Made by a program: the position numbers and the translations under genes. A stretch of DNA of 30,476 nt. It comes from CAWHPS01 sp963831235 (GTDB lineage Bacteria > Fibrobacterota > OXYB2-FULL-49-7 > JAEUSG01). Positions within the stretch are counted from its first letter, which is position 1. Every line of letters starts with the position of its first letter. The stretch covers positions 1 through 30,476 of the forward strand of contig CAWHPS010000044.1 of the NCBI GenBank assembly GCA_963831235.1, written 5' to 3'. The notes under the pieces are model-generated. The model was not told where the DNA came from, ran no database searches, and saw only the letters and a list, made by a program, of their open reading frames with translations. Positions 1 through 8,083 of the stretch are shown here, in pieces.

Positions 1-1961
1 CTGATGTTTGGTGATTCAACTTGTTTCAAGTAGTTGTTGTTGATTTCCGGATCTGCAAGAAAAGAAATCTTCGCAATCACACTGTCGATAAATCCCAAAT
101 AGTCCTTGTTTAAAACGGGATCCGCTTTCATTGAGGCGATCAGTGCATCAAAATGCGTTGTATCCTTCTTTAAGAGATATCCGTTTAGCGATAAGAAGAG
201 ATCCGGCTTTTTATCATAAAAGTAGTGGAAAAGACAAGCGGCATATCGATAAAATTTAAAGTCAGAATCATATTTTGAATTCAGTATTTGTTCAATGTTC
301 ATTCTGGCAGAGGCATCCGACCTAATGCTTGAGTATATCGAAAGTCGAGGTGAAACTCCATTTTCCCTGGTACTGCCGGCTAAGAATTCGGCCATGCCCT
401 CGTTAAACCAGGTAAGTCTCTCATGGGCGTATAAGTATTCGCCGAAATTACCGAATATCAGATACCTGCCTTGACAGTAGTGGGTAAATTCGTGGCGGAA
501 AAGCTCTTCCAGCGTATAAATGCTTTGAGTTATCGTTCTCTCATAGGTATAGAAAGTTCCAATTTGCTCGATGTAAATTCCGCCGTTATTCGAGGAAAGT
601 CCGAATAAAAAATAATGGTAATCCTGATAATCTTTGGGGGAGCCATAAAGTATGCAGGTCAAGGTATCATCGGCGCGGCCTCGCTGCAGGACCGAATCGC
701 TGCCAACGAAGCGGAAAAATTGTGTCTCGACCTCTTTTGCAGCATAATAAAGGCGTACAATTTTTTCGTCGGAAATGTTTGTCGCATATTTGAATCGGAA
801 AGCTTTGTTGTCAAACGACATGATTTTGGGGAATAGACGCTCTTTAACAGCAGTTCTAAGAGATTGCAGATTAATAATGTTTCCGCGGGTATCTCTCCCC
901 CCAAAGGTCTCGGCTAAGAATTCGGCGGCAATCACCCCTAGAGGAGTATACTTTCCATACGAATCAATTACATCGGTAAAGAAGCCAATTGGTTTTGTCT
1001 GCTCTTGAAATTGTCCGAATATGCTGTAATAGTAGACGGCGTCATAGATCAAATAGCTATAATCAATATCGTAATTGCCATAGAGTCCTAATGCCCTGAC
1101 TTCATCGCAAAATGAATCAATATTAAGATAAAAGGGACTTTGTTTTGCTGTCTGGAACCGGGTCCATTGATTGAAAAGATAACGCTCTATTCCGCTCATG
1201 ATATAATAGCAAGCTGCGCATTTATAATAAGAATCAATGAAATTATTGGAGTTTTGGTTGAATTGATGAAGGACTTTTTCTGCATCACCAATCATCCTGA
1301 ATGAGATCTGATCAGAATTGTCCACCAATAACCCCCAAGATTTCACCACAATGTCCTGGGGCATCGATCCTAAGAGAAAGTTGACATTATCGGCGATAGC
1401 TAATATGGGGGTTTGGGCGCGATTCCGGAAATCCGAGTTCAGGTACTTTATTTCAGGATGTTGATCGCCATACCAAAATCCCAGATAGAAGCCGGCTCGA
1501 ATGACTTCCACGAGTGTTTCAACGCCTGCATCTGTTGTAGAATTAAATAACGATGCTTGTCTGGTCAGTGCATCTAACAATGTAATGATTCGATTCGAGT
1601 CAGAGTAAAAGGCCAAGGATCCTTCCGATACTTCAAAACCACCCAGAATCTGATAATATTTGGCCGAAACAAGTAAATGAATGAGGCTGTCATATCTCAA
1701 GCCGCTTAATGCGGACATATTATAGGTTTCATACGTATATGTTTTAGCCATCTTGTTCCACTGCTGGTTCTCCGGAAGACACCTGCTCCCGTCCCTATTT
1801 ATTTCACAGTGGGATCTCTCGTCGCTACGCATTGCACTTTCTGTATTATGTATGGAACTTTCAATCCCAATGTTGGGGTTTATAAGACCTTTTTTATTCA
1901 AGGTCAAACCGAAGATGGAAATCGCTGAAAGCAGGAATAGAAGAATTGATATATTGCGCAT
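1..1961 (-). CDS. Microbial collagenase (peptidase family M9), 3' end beyond the window
   Basis: The frame is open on the minus strand from an ATG at 1961 to the window edge (about 653 residues visible), so the C-terminus is missing. A hydrophobic N-terminus (MRNISILLFLLSAISIFG) is a signal peptide. Residues 490-494 read HEFTH, a gluzincin zinc-binding motif, followed by QGRY and then LTWFNEGMAEFLAGSTR. E521 in FNEG lines up with the third zinc ligand of clostridial collagenases, and the HE-TH-Y-QGRY...LTW--EG-AE--AGSTR pattern is the signature of M9 collagenases. The roughly 480 residues before the motif match the M9 N-terminal activator region in length. The expected role is a secreted zinc protease that degrades collagen or similar proteins outside the cell. 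No neighbour suggests an operon; the next genes upstream are on the other strand or separate. The family call is sound; substrate specificity is inference. Confidence 0.88.
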   Translation of the reverse strand, partial: MRNISILLFLLSAISIFGLTLNKKGLINPNIGIESSIHNTESAMRSDERSHCEINRDGSRCLPENQQWNKMAKTYTYETYNMSALSGLRYDSLIHLLVSAKYYQILGGFEVSEGSLAFYSDSNRIITLLDALTRQASLFNSTTDAGVETLVEVIRAGFYLGFWYGDQHPEIKYLNSDFRNRAQTPILAIADNVNFLLGSMPQDIVVKSWGLLVDNSDQISFRMIGDAEKVLHQFNQNSNNFIDSYYKCAACYYIMSGIERYLFNQWTRFQTAKQSPFYLNIDSFCDEVRALGLYGNYDIDYSYLIYDAVYYYSIFGQFQEQTKPIGFFTDVIDSYGKYTPLGVIAAEFLAETFGGRDTRGNIINLQSLRTAVKERLFPKIMSFDNKAFRFKYATNISDEKIVRLYYAAKEVETQFFRFVGSDSVLQRGRADDTLTCILYGSPKDYQDYHYFLFGLSSNNGGIYIEQIGTFYTYERTITQSIYTLEELFRHEFTHYCQGRYLIFGNFGEYLYAHERLTWFNEGMAEFLAGSTRENGVSPRLSIYSSIRSDASARMNIEQILNSKYDSDFKFYRYAACLFHYFYDKKPDLFLSLNGYLLKKDTTHFDALIASMKADPVLNKDYLGFIDSVIAKISFLADPEINNNYLKQVESPNI

Positions 1962-2213
1962 AAAACCCCCTATTTTAGATTTAAAGCAACTTGTGGGCCA
2001 TTGCGGTTACTTGTGTAATTGTCTGTTATAGAATGGTTTGTAGATAAAAGCTACTCTCTAAAAAAAAGAATGCGTGGAAAGTTGTCAGATTAAGCTCAGA
2101 AAGGTGGCAATGGTTGTTCGCAAAAGCTTGCTTTGCCATACATTGAGGCAATCGGGATGCTTGCTAAAAGAAGATGTTTTTTATTTATAGGTCTTCTTTT
2201 TGATACTCTATTT

Positions 2214-2330
2214 AAATATTATTTTGAATCCCACTATGGAAAGCATGTCTTCATTATCGTATGGATTATCATCTTTAAAACATTGACTAAAATCTACTGC
2301 TGCGATATTGTCGATAGCCAAGATAACTCA
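2214..2330 (-). pseudogene. Remnant of a 3' end paralogous to the outer-membrane protein gene at 2959-3780
   Basis: These 117 bp align with 2962-3078 with about 10 mismatches (counted by eye). Read on the minus strand they encode the same C-terminal tail as the neighbouring gene (FKDDNPYDNEDMLS, then VGFKIIF with one extra K before the stop). Several differences are synonymous, so the copy probably diverged as a real gene before being cut down. Nothing upstream of the tail survives; similarity stops at about 2331, just before the toxin-antitoxin pair. Confidence 0.75.
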
Positions 2331-2347
2331 AAATGTAGTAAAGCTGG

Positions 2348-2377
2348 TTGCTGGTCAGATAAAACACATATTATATT
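2348..2377 (+). promoter_or_regulatory. Possible promoter of the DUF4258/YgiT-type pair
   Basis: TTGCTG at 2348-2353 and TATATT at 2372-2377 are separated by 18 bp. Transcription would start only a few bases before the ATG at 2385, giving a very short leader. No strong Shine-Dalgarno sequence is visible there. Motif match only. Confidence 0.25.
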
Positions 2378-2384
2378 TACAACA

Positions 2385-2696
2385 ATGATGGATAATTTCT
2401 TGATAACCATTCGGGATAGAGCCAGTAAAAACATACTATTTCTGCCGCATGCATTGGATCGTATGCTCCAGCCGGACAGACGAATCGAGATGGATGAAGT
2501 TAAAGGGGTGATCTTTGAAGGTGAAATAATTGAGGATTACCCTGAAGATACAAGAGGGCACAGTTGTTTGATGTTTAAAATGCTTAATAGACCATTACAT
2601 GTAGTGTGCGCACCTAAGGATGAATACTTGGCCATAATTACCGTTTATTTGCCGATTAATGATAAATGGGAAAACGACTTTAAAACAAGGAAATAA
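2385..2696 (+). CDS. DUF4258-domain protein, putative toxin of a toxin-antitoxin pair
   Basis: A 103-residue protein (or 102 from the ATG at 2388). The frame stays open back to 2133, but that upstream part only translates the antisense of the gene remnant at 2214-2330, so the start is placed here. The body carries LPHALDRM near the N-terminus, then GEIIEDYPEDTRGHSCLMF, NRPLHVVCA and IITVYLP, the order of motifs in DUF4258 proteins (H-x-x-x-R-M, a central G-E-I-I-E-x-Y-P, and a C-terminal LHVV...IITxY). DUF4258 genes are commonly followed by a YgiT-type zinc-finger gene, as here with a 1-base gap. The family is suspected to act as an RNase-like toxin; that activity is inference and is not shown by the sequence. 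Confidence 0.75.
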   Translation: MMDNFLITIRDRASKNILFLPHALDRMLQPDRRIEMDEVKGVIFEGEIIEDYPEDTRGHSCLMFKMLNRPLHVVCAPKDEYLAIITVYLPINDKWENDFKTRK

Positions 2697-2697
2697 T

Positions 2698-2919
2698 ATG
2701 GAATGCCTCAGTTGTAAGGGAACCCTGTCAAAAGGAACGACCCACTATACAATCAATCGCAAAGGGTATCACGTTTTAATCGACGACGTACCTGCTTATA
2801 TCTGTAATCAGTGCGGGGAGGCCCTGCTTCCGGAAAAAGGCGTTGAAAAGATTCAGAAAATAGTTGATGATATGGATCAGGATTATGAATTGCTGAAAGA
2901 TGTCAGGATTGCGGTCTGA
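2698..2919 (+). CDS. YgiT/MqsA-type zinc-finger protein, putative antitoxin
   Basis: A 73-residue protein. The ATG at 2698 is preferred over an upstream in-frame ATG at 2659 because AAGGAA lies just before it and the toxin gene stops one base upstream (2696). It carries two CxxC knuckles, MECLSCKG at residues 3-6 and YICNQCGEAL about 30 residues later, the N-terminal zinc fold of MqsA/YgiT antitoxins. It ends soon after an acidic helix (KIQKIVDDMDQDYELL) and lacks the C-terminal HTH of full MqsA, so operator binding is doubtful. Co-transcription with the DUF4258 gene suggests it neutralises that protein (inference). A weak inverted repeat CTGATA/TATCAG lies between this gene and the convergent gene at 2959. 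Confidence 0.85.
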   Translation: MECLSCKGTLSKGTTHYTINRKGYHVLIDDVPAYICNQCGEALLPEKGVEKIQKIVDDMDQDYELLKDVRIAV

Positions 2920-2958
2920 TTCCTTTTTAACTGATAGGTTATAAGTATCAGATAGTTT

Positions 2959-3780
2959 CTAAAATATTATTTTGAATCCCACTGTAGAAAGCATGTCTTC
3001 ATTATCGTATGGATTATCATCTTTAAAACACTGATTAAAATATACCGTTGCGATATTGTCGTTAGCCAGGATAACCCAGTTTATTTCTCCTGAAATTTTT
3101 GTTGTAAGATTATCTTTAAGATCAACCCATAGGTGTGGCAGCACGTCAATATATATTGTCTGGTTACGAAACAAGCCGAAATGATATCGAATTAAACCAA
3201 ATGCTTCAGAGGCATAAGTGTGATTATGTCCTATCCACTCGGACTTGCCTCGCAAAAAATGACCCAGGTTAATTTGGGCGTCAAAAGAATTTCGAAGCGA
3301 GAAATCACGATTGTTATATTTTTCAATAAAATAAAATGGATATGCTCCTTTGGTACCCATACCCAACTGAATAATGTTCCACCAGGTTGATCCGCTTATC
3401 TCCTCCCGACTTATTGTATGAATGCATTCATGAAATAATAAGCCGGTTATCATTGTCTTTTTAAAAGCATACCGCAAAGCTGGTGTCAGGTAATATCGTA
3501 TCCGATCCATTTTTATCGGTGTTTCAGGTAATCTGGCAATACTCGTTGTGCTACCCGCCAAAAAATCAAATAAGACTTCATTTACGCTAAGAATGTCGGC
3601 ATAAGCAATTATATCAGCCCTATATCCAGGCGCGAGGTCGCCATATTTGGGGGTTCCATGAATGTTTGTTCCGATACCTATCTGGCCATGTGCGGATAAT
3701 AACAGCTTAATCGGAATTGTTTCAGACTGACCTGAAAAATAGCATCCCAATATCAGGAAAATGGTAAATAGTCTTTGCAT
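2959..3780 (-). CDS. Predicted outer-membrane beta-barrel protein of unknown function
   Basis: About 273 residues from the ATG at 3780; a TTG at 3783 directly before it is an alternative. AGGAG lies about 11 bases upstream, inside the end of the upstream gene. The N-terminus (MQRLFTIFLILGCYFSGQSE) is a signal peptide. The rest is rich in alternating aromatic and polar residues, and the protein ends in Phe (VGFKIIF), the usual terminal signal for outer-membrane barrel insertion. An HECIH string near residue 118 resembles a zinc-protease motif, but no downstream third ligand or family signature was recognised, so no enzymatic role is claimed. It is translated directly after the SUMF1-type gene (stop at 3784), so the two probably form an operon. 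A copy of its last ~39 codons lies at 2214-2330. Confidence 0.6.
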   Translation of the reverse strand: MQRLFTIFLILGCYFSGQSETIPIKLLLSAHGQIGIGTNIHGTPKYGDLAPGYRADIIAYADILSVNEVLFDFLAGSTTSIARLPETPIKMDRIRYYLTPALRYAFKKTMITGLLFHECIHTISREEISGSTWWNIIQLGMGTKGAYPFYFIEKYNNRDFSLRNSFDAQINLGHFLRGKSEWIGHNHTYASEAFGLIRYHFGLFRNQTIYIDVLPHLWVDLKDNLTTKISGEINWVILANDNIATVYFNQCFKDDNPYDNEDMLSTVGFKIIF

Positions 3781-3783
3781 CAA

Positions 3784-4563
3784 TTATCTCAGGCTCCTGC
3801 ATATTCTGAATCCAACCCCTTCGTATCGCCTAAACGGTTCGCCATAATTACGGTTTGCACATCGAAGGTTCCAGGAATATTCATCCCATCCGCCGCCTCT
3901 TATAACCATATATTTATGGTTTAACGAATCCAAAGGCCCTTGAGGATTTTTGGCAGGACTTTTTTGATAATAACATTTATCATAGCGATCCGAACACCAT
4001 TCCCAGGCATTACCGGTTAAATCGTAAAGCCCCCATGATGTTGGATGTTTGCTCTCAACTGGAGAAAGCCCATTATTCACAACAGCGTACACTTCAGCAC
4101 TATCCCACGCGTCTCCCCATGAATATTCAGAACCCTTGCATCCCTTGGCCGCATATTCCCATTCAGCTTCAGTCGGCAATCGTGTTCCATTGCCGATCCA
4201 TTTGCAATAAACAATTGCATCATCCCAGCTTATCCCTGTTACCGGCATGTTGAGCCATGCTTTTCCAGAAAGATCATCCGCAATCTTATCGTAATATCTT
4301 TTATTCCACCATAATGGAATCCTGCAAACACCATCGTGGACGCATCTTAAATATTCCCAAACTGTAACCTCGTGGGTTCCCAAATAAAAAGAATCCACGC
4401 TGACACTGTGTACTGGTTTTTCATCCTTTTGGCCTTTCATACTCCCCATTTCATATAAACCTCCAGGAACTAGCGCCATTGTGTCCAGGGAAATTCTTGT
4501 TGAATCAGCTTCTGAAATTTGGAACCATATAATTAAGGATAAAAGCAAATATTGAAAGGTCAT
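3784..4563 (-). CDS. Secreted SUMF1/FGE-sulfatase-domain protein
   Basis: A 259-residue protein with a signal peptide (about residues 1-19) followed by one SUMF1 domain. Recognisable blocks in order: ALVPGGLYEMGS, KPVHSVSVDSFYLGTHEVT, MPVTGISWDDAIVYCKW, RLPTEAEWEYAAKG, SWGLYDLTGNAWEWCSDRY, and the C-terminal YMVIRGGGW...NLRCANRN...GVGFRICR. True formylglycine-generating enzymes have a cysteine pair in the segment after RGGSW; here only one Cys (in LRCANR) is present, so sulfatase-maturing activity is unlikely. Many bacteria with large secretomes use this fold in surface proteins of unknown function. It is adjacent to the downstream outer-membrane protein gene and probably co-transcribed. A decayed second SUMF1 gene lies at 15712-16022. 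Confidence 0.88.
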   Translation of the reverse strand: MTFQYLLLSLIIWFQISEADSTRISLDTMALVPGGLYEMGSMKGQKDEKPVHSVSVDSFYLGTHEVTVWEYLRCVHDGVCRIPLWWNKRYYDKIADDLSGKAWLNMPVTGISWDDAIVYCKWIGNGTRLPTEAEWEYAAKGCKGSEYSWGDAWDSAEVYAVVNNGLSPVESKHPTSWGLYDLTGNAWEWCSDRYDKCYYQKSPAKNPQGPLDSLNHKYMVIRGGGWDEYSWNLRCANRNYGEPFRRYEGVGFRICRSLR

Positions 4564-4732
4564 TTTTCATGCATCCATTTTCAAAACACTAACCTGATAT
4601 TATCGACTAAAATAGACGCTTGAAAACTGCAAAAGCAATATCATGGCGTAAAATAAGTTTAAAAACACCTTTGCAGTTTTTGAATACCCATAGTTCAATA
4701 ATTAATTTTCTTTACTTTATTTTAACCTATGA

Positions 4733-4760
4733 TTGCGGTTATGTACGAATACATTATATT
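4733..4760 (+). promoter_or_regulatory. Possible promoter for the ricT-metG group
   Basis: TTGCGG at 4733-4738, a 16-base spacer and TATATT at 4755-4760 lie about 30 bases before the ATG at 4793. Motif match only. The 229-base gap between the divergent genes shows nothing else clear. Confidence 0.3.
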
Positions 4761-4792
4761 TTTAAGTATATTAATTCAACCTGGTATAAATT

Positions 4793-5707
4793 ATGGAAAA
4801 TATCTCAAGCAAACCTGATAAAGTAGAACCCATTCCACAGCCGCCTCCACCGCAGGAGCGGCCCATTGACCGTATATGCACAGAAGTCACATTTCGCGGC
4901 AGCCGTAGGATGTACTACCTTGTTGCACGTGGCGCGAATATTAATATGGACGATCTAATCATTGCCGACACTGAAAAAGGGCACGACATAGGCAGGGTTA
5001 CCCAGAAAGGGAGTCTTGCCGAACTTAAGCATGGGAAAGTCTCTGGTCACAATATTATCCGCAAGGCGAATGATAAAGATATTGAAAAGATGGAACGGAT
5101 AAAAAGAGAGGAAGTTGAATACTTCAATATATGCAAGGATAAAATTGCACAAGCCGGTCTTGAAATGAACCTCGTTGAAGTTGAAAAACAATTTGACGAA
5201 TCCAAGATCACATTTTATTTTCTTGCTGAGCAAAGGGTTGATTTCAGGGACCTTGTCAGGGATCTTGCAAATACGCTCAAGACACGGATAGACCTCCGGC
5301 AGATAGGAGTACGTGACGAGGCTAAACGTATCGACGGAATCGGGGTCTGCGGCCGACATCTGTGCTGTTCGGCATACCTCACCAATTTCGAGCAAATCTC
5401 GACCCAGATGGCACGCGTACAGCACCTCTCGTTAAATCAATCCAAACTTTCAGGCAATTGCGGCAGGCTGAAATGCTGTCTTAAATATGAGGTTGATTTC
5501 TACGAGGAAATGAACCATTGTCTGCCGCAGCCCGGAACAAAAATCAAGACGCCAAAAGGCAATGCAACCGTAATTGGAATCAACATAATGAAGAACACAA
5601 TAAAAATATTATACGATGAAACCAAAACCGAAGATGTGCTTACGCCGGAGGAATGCAACGCAATTCTAAGCGGCCCTAAAAAAGAACCCGAGAAAGCAGC
5701 CTTGTAA
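4793..5707 (+). CDS. ricT: PSP1-domain protein, RicT/YaaT-like
   Basis: A 304-residue protein. After a proline-rich N-terminus the PSP1 C-terminal domain follows (VEVEKQFDESKITFYFLAEQ, VDFRDLVRDLA, RIDLRQIGVRDEAKRIDGIG). Two cysteine groups stand out: C186/C191/C192 in GVCGRHLCC and C223/C228/C229 in GNCGRLKCC. In Bacillus RicT such cysteines bind Fe-S clusters in the RicAFT complex, which works with RNase Y in mRNA processing. That function in this organism is inference, since no RicA or RicF genes are visible. The ATG has no strong Shine-Dalgarno sequence. The stop is immediately followed by the metG start at 5708, so the two are probably one transcript; a PSP1-metG pairing is seen in other bacteria. 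Confidence 0.85.
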   Translation: MENISSKPDKVEPIPQPPPPQERPIDRICTEVTFRGSRRMYYLVARGANINMDDLIIADTEKGHDIGRVTQKGSLAELKHGKVSGHNIIRKANDKDIEKMERIKREEVEYFNICKDKIAQAGLEMNLVEVEKQFDESKITFYFLAEQRVDFRDLVRDLANTLKTRIDLRQIGVRDEAKRIDGIGVCGRHLCCSAYLTNFEQISTQMARVQHLSLNQSKLSGNCGRLKCCLKYEVDFYEEMNHCLPQPGTKIKTPKGNATVIGINIMKNTIKILYDETKTEDVLTPEECNAILSGPKKEPEKAAL

Positions 5708-7372
5708 ATGGAAAAAACCCTTGTTACTGCAGCCCTTCCTTATGCCAATGGTCCCGTACATGTGGGCCATCTTGCCGGAGCATATCTTCCAGCGGATATA
5801 TATGTAAGGTTTCTTAAGCTTACGGGAAAAGATGTTGTATTTATTTGCGGAACAGATGAACATGGTGTGCCCATAACCCTTGCTGCCGAGAAGCTTGGGG
5901 TTTCCCCCACGGAATATGTTGCAGAAAATCACAAGTTGATTAAAGACACATTCGATAAAATGGGGGTCTGTTTCGATAACTTTTCCGGTACTGCAAGGCC
6001 GGTTCATCACAAAGTGGCAACGGAATTTTTCCTCACCCTTAACGAACGAGGATATCTTGAAAAGAAGACCGTTAAGCAGCTTTACTGCGAGCATTGCAGC
6101 CGTTTTCTTCCTGATCGTTATGTTGAGGGAACATGCCCAAAGTGCGGAAAAACAGGGGCCAGGGGAGACCAGTGCGAATCATGTGGCAGTGATCTTGACC
6201 AGACCGAACTCATATCCCCATATTGCAAGATTTGCGGAGGCAAACCCATACTCAGGGATTCATTCCATTGGTTTTTGAAACTCGGAATGTTCGAAGAAAA
6301 ACTTTCCCAGTGGCTCTCCACAAAGAAAGAGACCTGGAAGGATAATGTTCTTAATTTCTGCAGCGGGCTTCTTAAAGAGGGGTTACCCGATCGTGCAATA
6401 ACCCGTGACATGGAATGGGGCATCCCTGTTCCGCTTCCCGAAGGGAAGGGCAAGGTCATTTACGTTTGGTTTGATGCGCCCATTGGATATATTTCCGCAA
6501 CAATGGAATGGGCTGAAAAAATAAAAAACTCGCCTGATCTATGGAAAAGTTACTGGCAGGACCCTGAGTGCAGGCTTATTCATTTTATTGGCAAGGATAA
6601 CATCGTATTCCACTCCATAATGTGGCCCGCAGTCCTTATGGGCGTAGGCGGATACATACTTCCGTCGCAGATTCCGGCCAATGAATTCCTGAACCTGGAA
6701 GGCCGCAAGGTGTCAACAAGCCGTAATTATGCAATATGGGTGCATGAATTTATACAGGAGTTTTCAGCAGACTCCCTAAGGTATTATATTTCAACAATAG
6801 CACCGGAAACCAGGGACTCTGATTTTACACTGAAGGATTTCCAGGCTGCAAACAATGGAGAACTCGCTGATATTCTTGGCAATTTCGTCAATCGTACCGT
6901 GACATTTGTTCACAAATATTTTAATGGAGTGGTGCCGGATGTTGATAACGGAAATCCGACACTCGCCCAAATACGTTCAAAGATTGCTCAATGCAAAAAG
7001 GAAATGGCCGAGGCATATTTGGGCTTCCAGGTAAGGAAAGCATGCCAGCTGCTTATGGCCCTTTGCAGGGATGGCAACAAGTTCTTCAACGATGCGGCCC
7101 CGTGGAAATCAAGAAAAGACAATCCGATTGAGTGTGCCGTAACCCTTTATGCTTGTCTGTCAATTATAAAGGCCATTGCAATATTATGTGAACCTTTGAT
7201 CCCGTTCACATCTGTCAAGATTAAAGGCCTTTTCAATTGTGATAGTTCAATCAAGTGGGATGATCTTGATTCTCCATTAAAATCAGGTGACAGGATAAAC
7301 ATACTTCCCATCCTGTTCACCAAGATAGAAGATTCAGCCATTGAATCATATAAGTCGCGTTTAAAGAGTTGA
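5708..7372 (+). CDS. metG: Methionyl-tRNA synthetase
   Basis: A 554-residue class I aminoacyl-tRNA synthetase that charges tRNA-Met in the cytoplasm. The HIGH motif is HVGH at residues 18-21, GTDEHG follows at about 48-53, and the KMSKS loop is KVSTS at 334-338. The connective-peptide zinc region has four CxxC pairs (CEHC, CPKC, CESC, CKIC), marking the two-knuckle MetG type. VWFDAPIGYISATMEWA and HFIGKDNIVFHSIMWPA are the expected catalytic-core blocks, and the anticodon-binding helical domain occupies the last ~170 residues. The C-terminal tRNA-binding (EMAP/Trbp111-like) extension of many ~670-residue bacterial enzymes is absent, which is a normal variant. It starts right after the ricT-like stop. 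Confidence 0.97.
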   Translation: MEKTLVTAALPYANGPVHVGHLAGAYLPADIYVRFLKLTGKDVVFICGTDEHGVPITLAAEKLGVSPTEYVAENHKLIKDTFDKMGVCFDNFSGTARPVHHKVATEFFLTLNERGYLEKKTVKQLYCEHCSRFLPDRYVEGTCPKCGKTGARGDQCESCGSDLDQTELISPYCKICGGKPILRDSFHWFLKLGMFEEKLSQWLSTKKETWKDNVLNFCSGLLKEGLPDRAITRDMEWGIPVPLPEGKGKVIYVWFDAPIGYISATMEWAEKIKNSPDLWKSYWQDPECRLIHFIGKDNIVFHSIMWPAVLMGVGGYILPSQIPANEFLNLEGRKVSTSRNYAIWVHEFIQEFSADSLRYYISTIAPETRDSDFTLKDFQAANNGELADILGNFVNRTVTFVHKYFNGVVPDVDNGNPTLAQIRSKIAQCKKEMAEAYLGFQVRKACQLLMALCRDGNKFFNDAAPWKSRKDNPIECAVTLYACLSIIKAIAILCEPLIPFTSVKIKGLFNCDSSIKWDDLDSPLKSGDRINILPILFTKIEDSAIESYKSRLKS

Positions 7373-7399
7373 TTATAAGTTTTAAAAGGCGTCATAAGA

Positions 7400-8083
7400 A
7401 TGCCAATTCCGACACAACTTACACCGCTTACTTCACCTACCCATCCAACATTCCTGATGGAGCTTAAGCGGAAAGCAATTCATGTACTTGCTCTTATAAT
7501 ACCTGCGGGTTTATGCAATTTCCCGGAAAAGCCCGCATTAATACTTCTTTTTGTGGTTACAGGCGCATCTCTTGTAGTTGAACTCCTGAGGTTTTGTTTT
7601 CCTCCGGTACAACGCCTGTTCATGAGTCTTTTCTCCCCTCTTTTGCGGGAACACGAGACAAAACTTCTTACAGGTTCAACAGCCCTTTGTTTATCGGCAT
7701 CAGTCTGCACTGCGATTTTTCTTTTTTACAGTAAGGCATGGTTTCTGGAAGATACGGCGAGACTCTCGCTTTTTTATGCTTTTACATTCATCATTCTTGG
7801 CGATGCGGCAGCTGCACTGTTTGGCAAGCTTTATGGAAAAAAGAAGATACTGCAGAATAAGACCTGGGCCGGTGCATGGGCGTGTTTTATTACCTGCATC
7901 CTGGTTTATTTTATTACAAAGGGTTTCATAATTTGGAATTTCCCATGGGAAATCGCTTTTATAGGCGCTTTTCTCACGACTTTTCTTGAAATATTGCCGT
8001 TTAAACTCGATGACAATCTGCGTGTTGCGCCTGTTACCTGCTTTACCATGTATGCTTTCTTGAAATCCGGAATCTTCTTATGA
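7400..8083 (+). CDS. Diacylglycerol/polyprenol (dolichol) kinase-like integral membrane protein
   Basis: A 227-residue protein with about six predicted membrane helices. MELKRKAIHVLALIIP near the N-terminus, ILGDAAAALFGKLYGKKK (the conserved GDxxAAxxGxxxGK block) and NKTWAGAWACF (the K-[ST]-x-[EA]-G motif) are typical of the SEC59/phytol kinase/CDP-diglyceride synthetase-like family. LEILPFKLDDNLRVAPV near the C-terminus matches the E...DDNLxxP block. Members phosphorylate a lipid alcohol such as polyprenol, phytol or diacylglycerol with a nucleotide triphosphate; the substrate here is unknown. The ATG at 7400 has AAGG upstream. An internal ATG at 7460 (MELKRK) is a possible start. The stop overlaps the next start (ATGA at 8080). 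Confidence 0.82.
   Translation: MPIPTQLTPLTSPTHPTFLMELKRKAIHVLALIIPAGLCNFPEKPALILLFVVTGASLVVELLRFCFPPVQRLFMSLFSPLLREHETKLLTGSTALCLSASVCTAIFLFYSKAWFLEDTARLSLFYAFTFIILGDAAAALFGKLYGKKKILQNKTWAGAWACFITCILVYFITKGFIIWNFPWEIAFIGAFLTTFLEILPFKLDDNLRVAPVTCFTMYAFLKSGIFL

Noticed and set aside
2133..2384. N-terminal extension of the DUF4258 protein
   Set aside because: The frame is open, but it only translates the antisense of a duplicated gene end (2214-2330) and uses a TTG start without a ribosome-binding site; DUF4258 similarity begins after 2385.
3360..3440. Zinc protease motif (HECIH) in the outer-membrane protein
   Set aside because: No downstream Glu/His ligand pattern or protease family context; the rest of the protein looks like a barrel with terminal Phe.
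4620..4826. 68-codon frame before the ricT-like gene
   Set aside because: It is AT-rich, has no ribosome-binding site, covers the likely promoter and overlaps the real start.
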